Source: Streptomyces sp. JH34 (GTDB taxonomy: Bacteria > Actinomycetota > Actinomycetes > Streptomycetales > Streptomycetaceae). From it: a DNA stretch of 64,000 bases. Every line of letters begins with the position of its first letter. The stretch's first letter is position 1. Made by a program: the position numbers and the translations under genes. A model generated the notes under the pieces. It ran no database searches. It saw nothing but the letters and a program-made list of their open reading frames with translations, and was not told where the DNA came from. Shown in pieces: positions 63,851 through 64,000 of the stretch. Location: positions 2,542,001 through 2,606,000 of the forward strand of contig NZ_JAJSOO010000001.1 in the NCBI RefSeq assembly GCF_029428875.1, read 5' to 3'.

Positions 63851-64000
63851 GCGACCGTCCCCTCCAGCTCACACACCGGACCGGTCCTGCCCGCAGTATT
63901 CAGCACTACGGGCCTCACCGGCACGGCGTTCACGATCACAGCACGGTCTCAGTCCCTTTCAGCCAGGTTGTGCCCGACCTCCGGTGATCGCTGTGCGTCC

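Overview
The window is a high-GC actinobacterial chromosome core segment, almost certainly Streptomyces. The evidence is the strong third-position GC in every real gene, many GTG/TTG starts, short leaderless promoters, mycothiol biosynthesis (mshB), a BldK-type oligopeptide ABC transporter locus, and Streptomyces-type DUF proteins (DUF3107, DUF6113, DUF6758). No rRNA, tRNA, CRISPR, insertion sequence or phage gene was seen.

Layout. 0-9.6 kb: partial TetR regulator, DUF3107, small membrane protein, ferritin-like MiaE-type protein, DEAD-box RNA helicase with a long basic tail, alpha/beta hydrolase, NYN-domain protein, 50-aa ORF, MarC, PHP phosphoesterase, DUF6758. 9.6-16.5 kb: SUFU-domain protein, CorA, a PRC-barrel/MgtE-N/CBS protein coupled to a DUF1003 membrane protein, a 49-bp tandem repeat running into the promoter of mrp/apbC. 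16.5-22.4 kb: an extracytoplasmic-stress module sigE-rseA-htrA-tatB plus a divergent O-methyltransferase. 22.4-33 kb: DUF3117, enoyl-CoA hydratase, tag, DivIVA-like protein, folP2-like gene, LOG-family protein, dapE, lysozyme-like protein, dapC, 7Fe ferredoxin, GNAT, SirB1 protein. 33-35 kb: a secreted GH55-type beta-1,3-glucanase with a LacI-type operator. 35-42.6 kb: peptidoglycan-binding-like protein, DUF6113, mshB, small membrane protein, S9 peptidase, membrane protein. 42.8-54.6 kb: two tandem paralogous five-gene oligopeptide ABC operons (bldK locus). 55-59.5 kb: typA and an LpqW-like lipoprotein. 59.7-61.2 kb: gene remnants (isochorismatase tail, truncated TPM protein, C-terminal PspA piece). 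61.2-63.9 kb: SpoIIE-type PP2C phosphatase with PAS, GAF and HATPase domains.

From memory of the Mycobacterium tuberculosis map, the gene set typA-lpqW-mshB-fdxC-dapC-dapE-LOG-folP2-DivIVA-like-tagA-DUF3117-O-methyltransferase-sigE-rseA-htrA-tatB-mrp-MgtE/CBS-corA-deaD is shared in nearly the same order, so most of the window is ancient actinobacterial backbone. The lineage-specific insertions are the double bldK operons, the glucanase and the remnant region.

The genes group functionally into envelope stress and protein export (sigE, rseA, htrA, tatB), diaminopimelate synthesis (dapE, dapC), divalent-cation handling (corA, PRC/MgtE-N/CBS protein), Fe-S and thiol redox (mrp, ferredoxin, mshB) and peptide uptake linked to development (the two bldK-like operons and the S9 peptidase).
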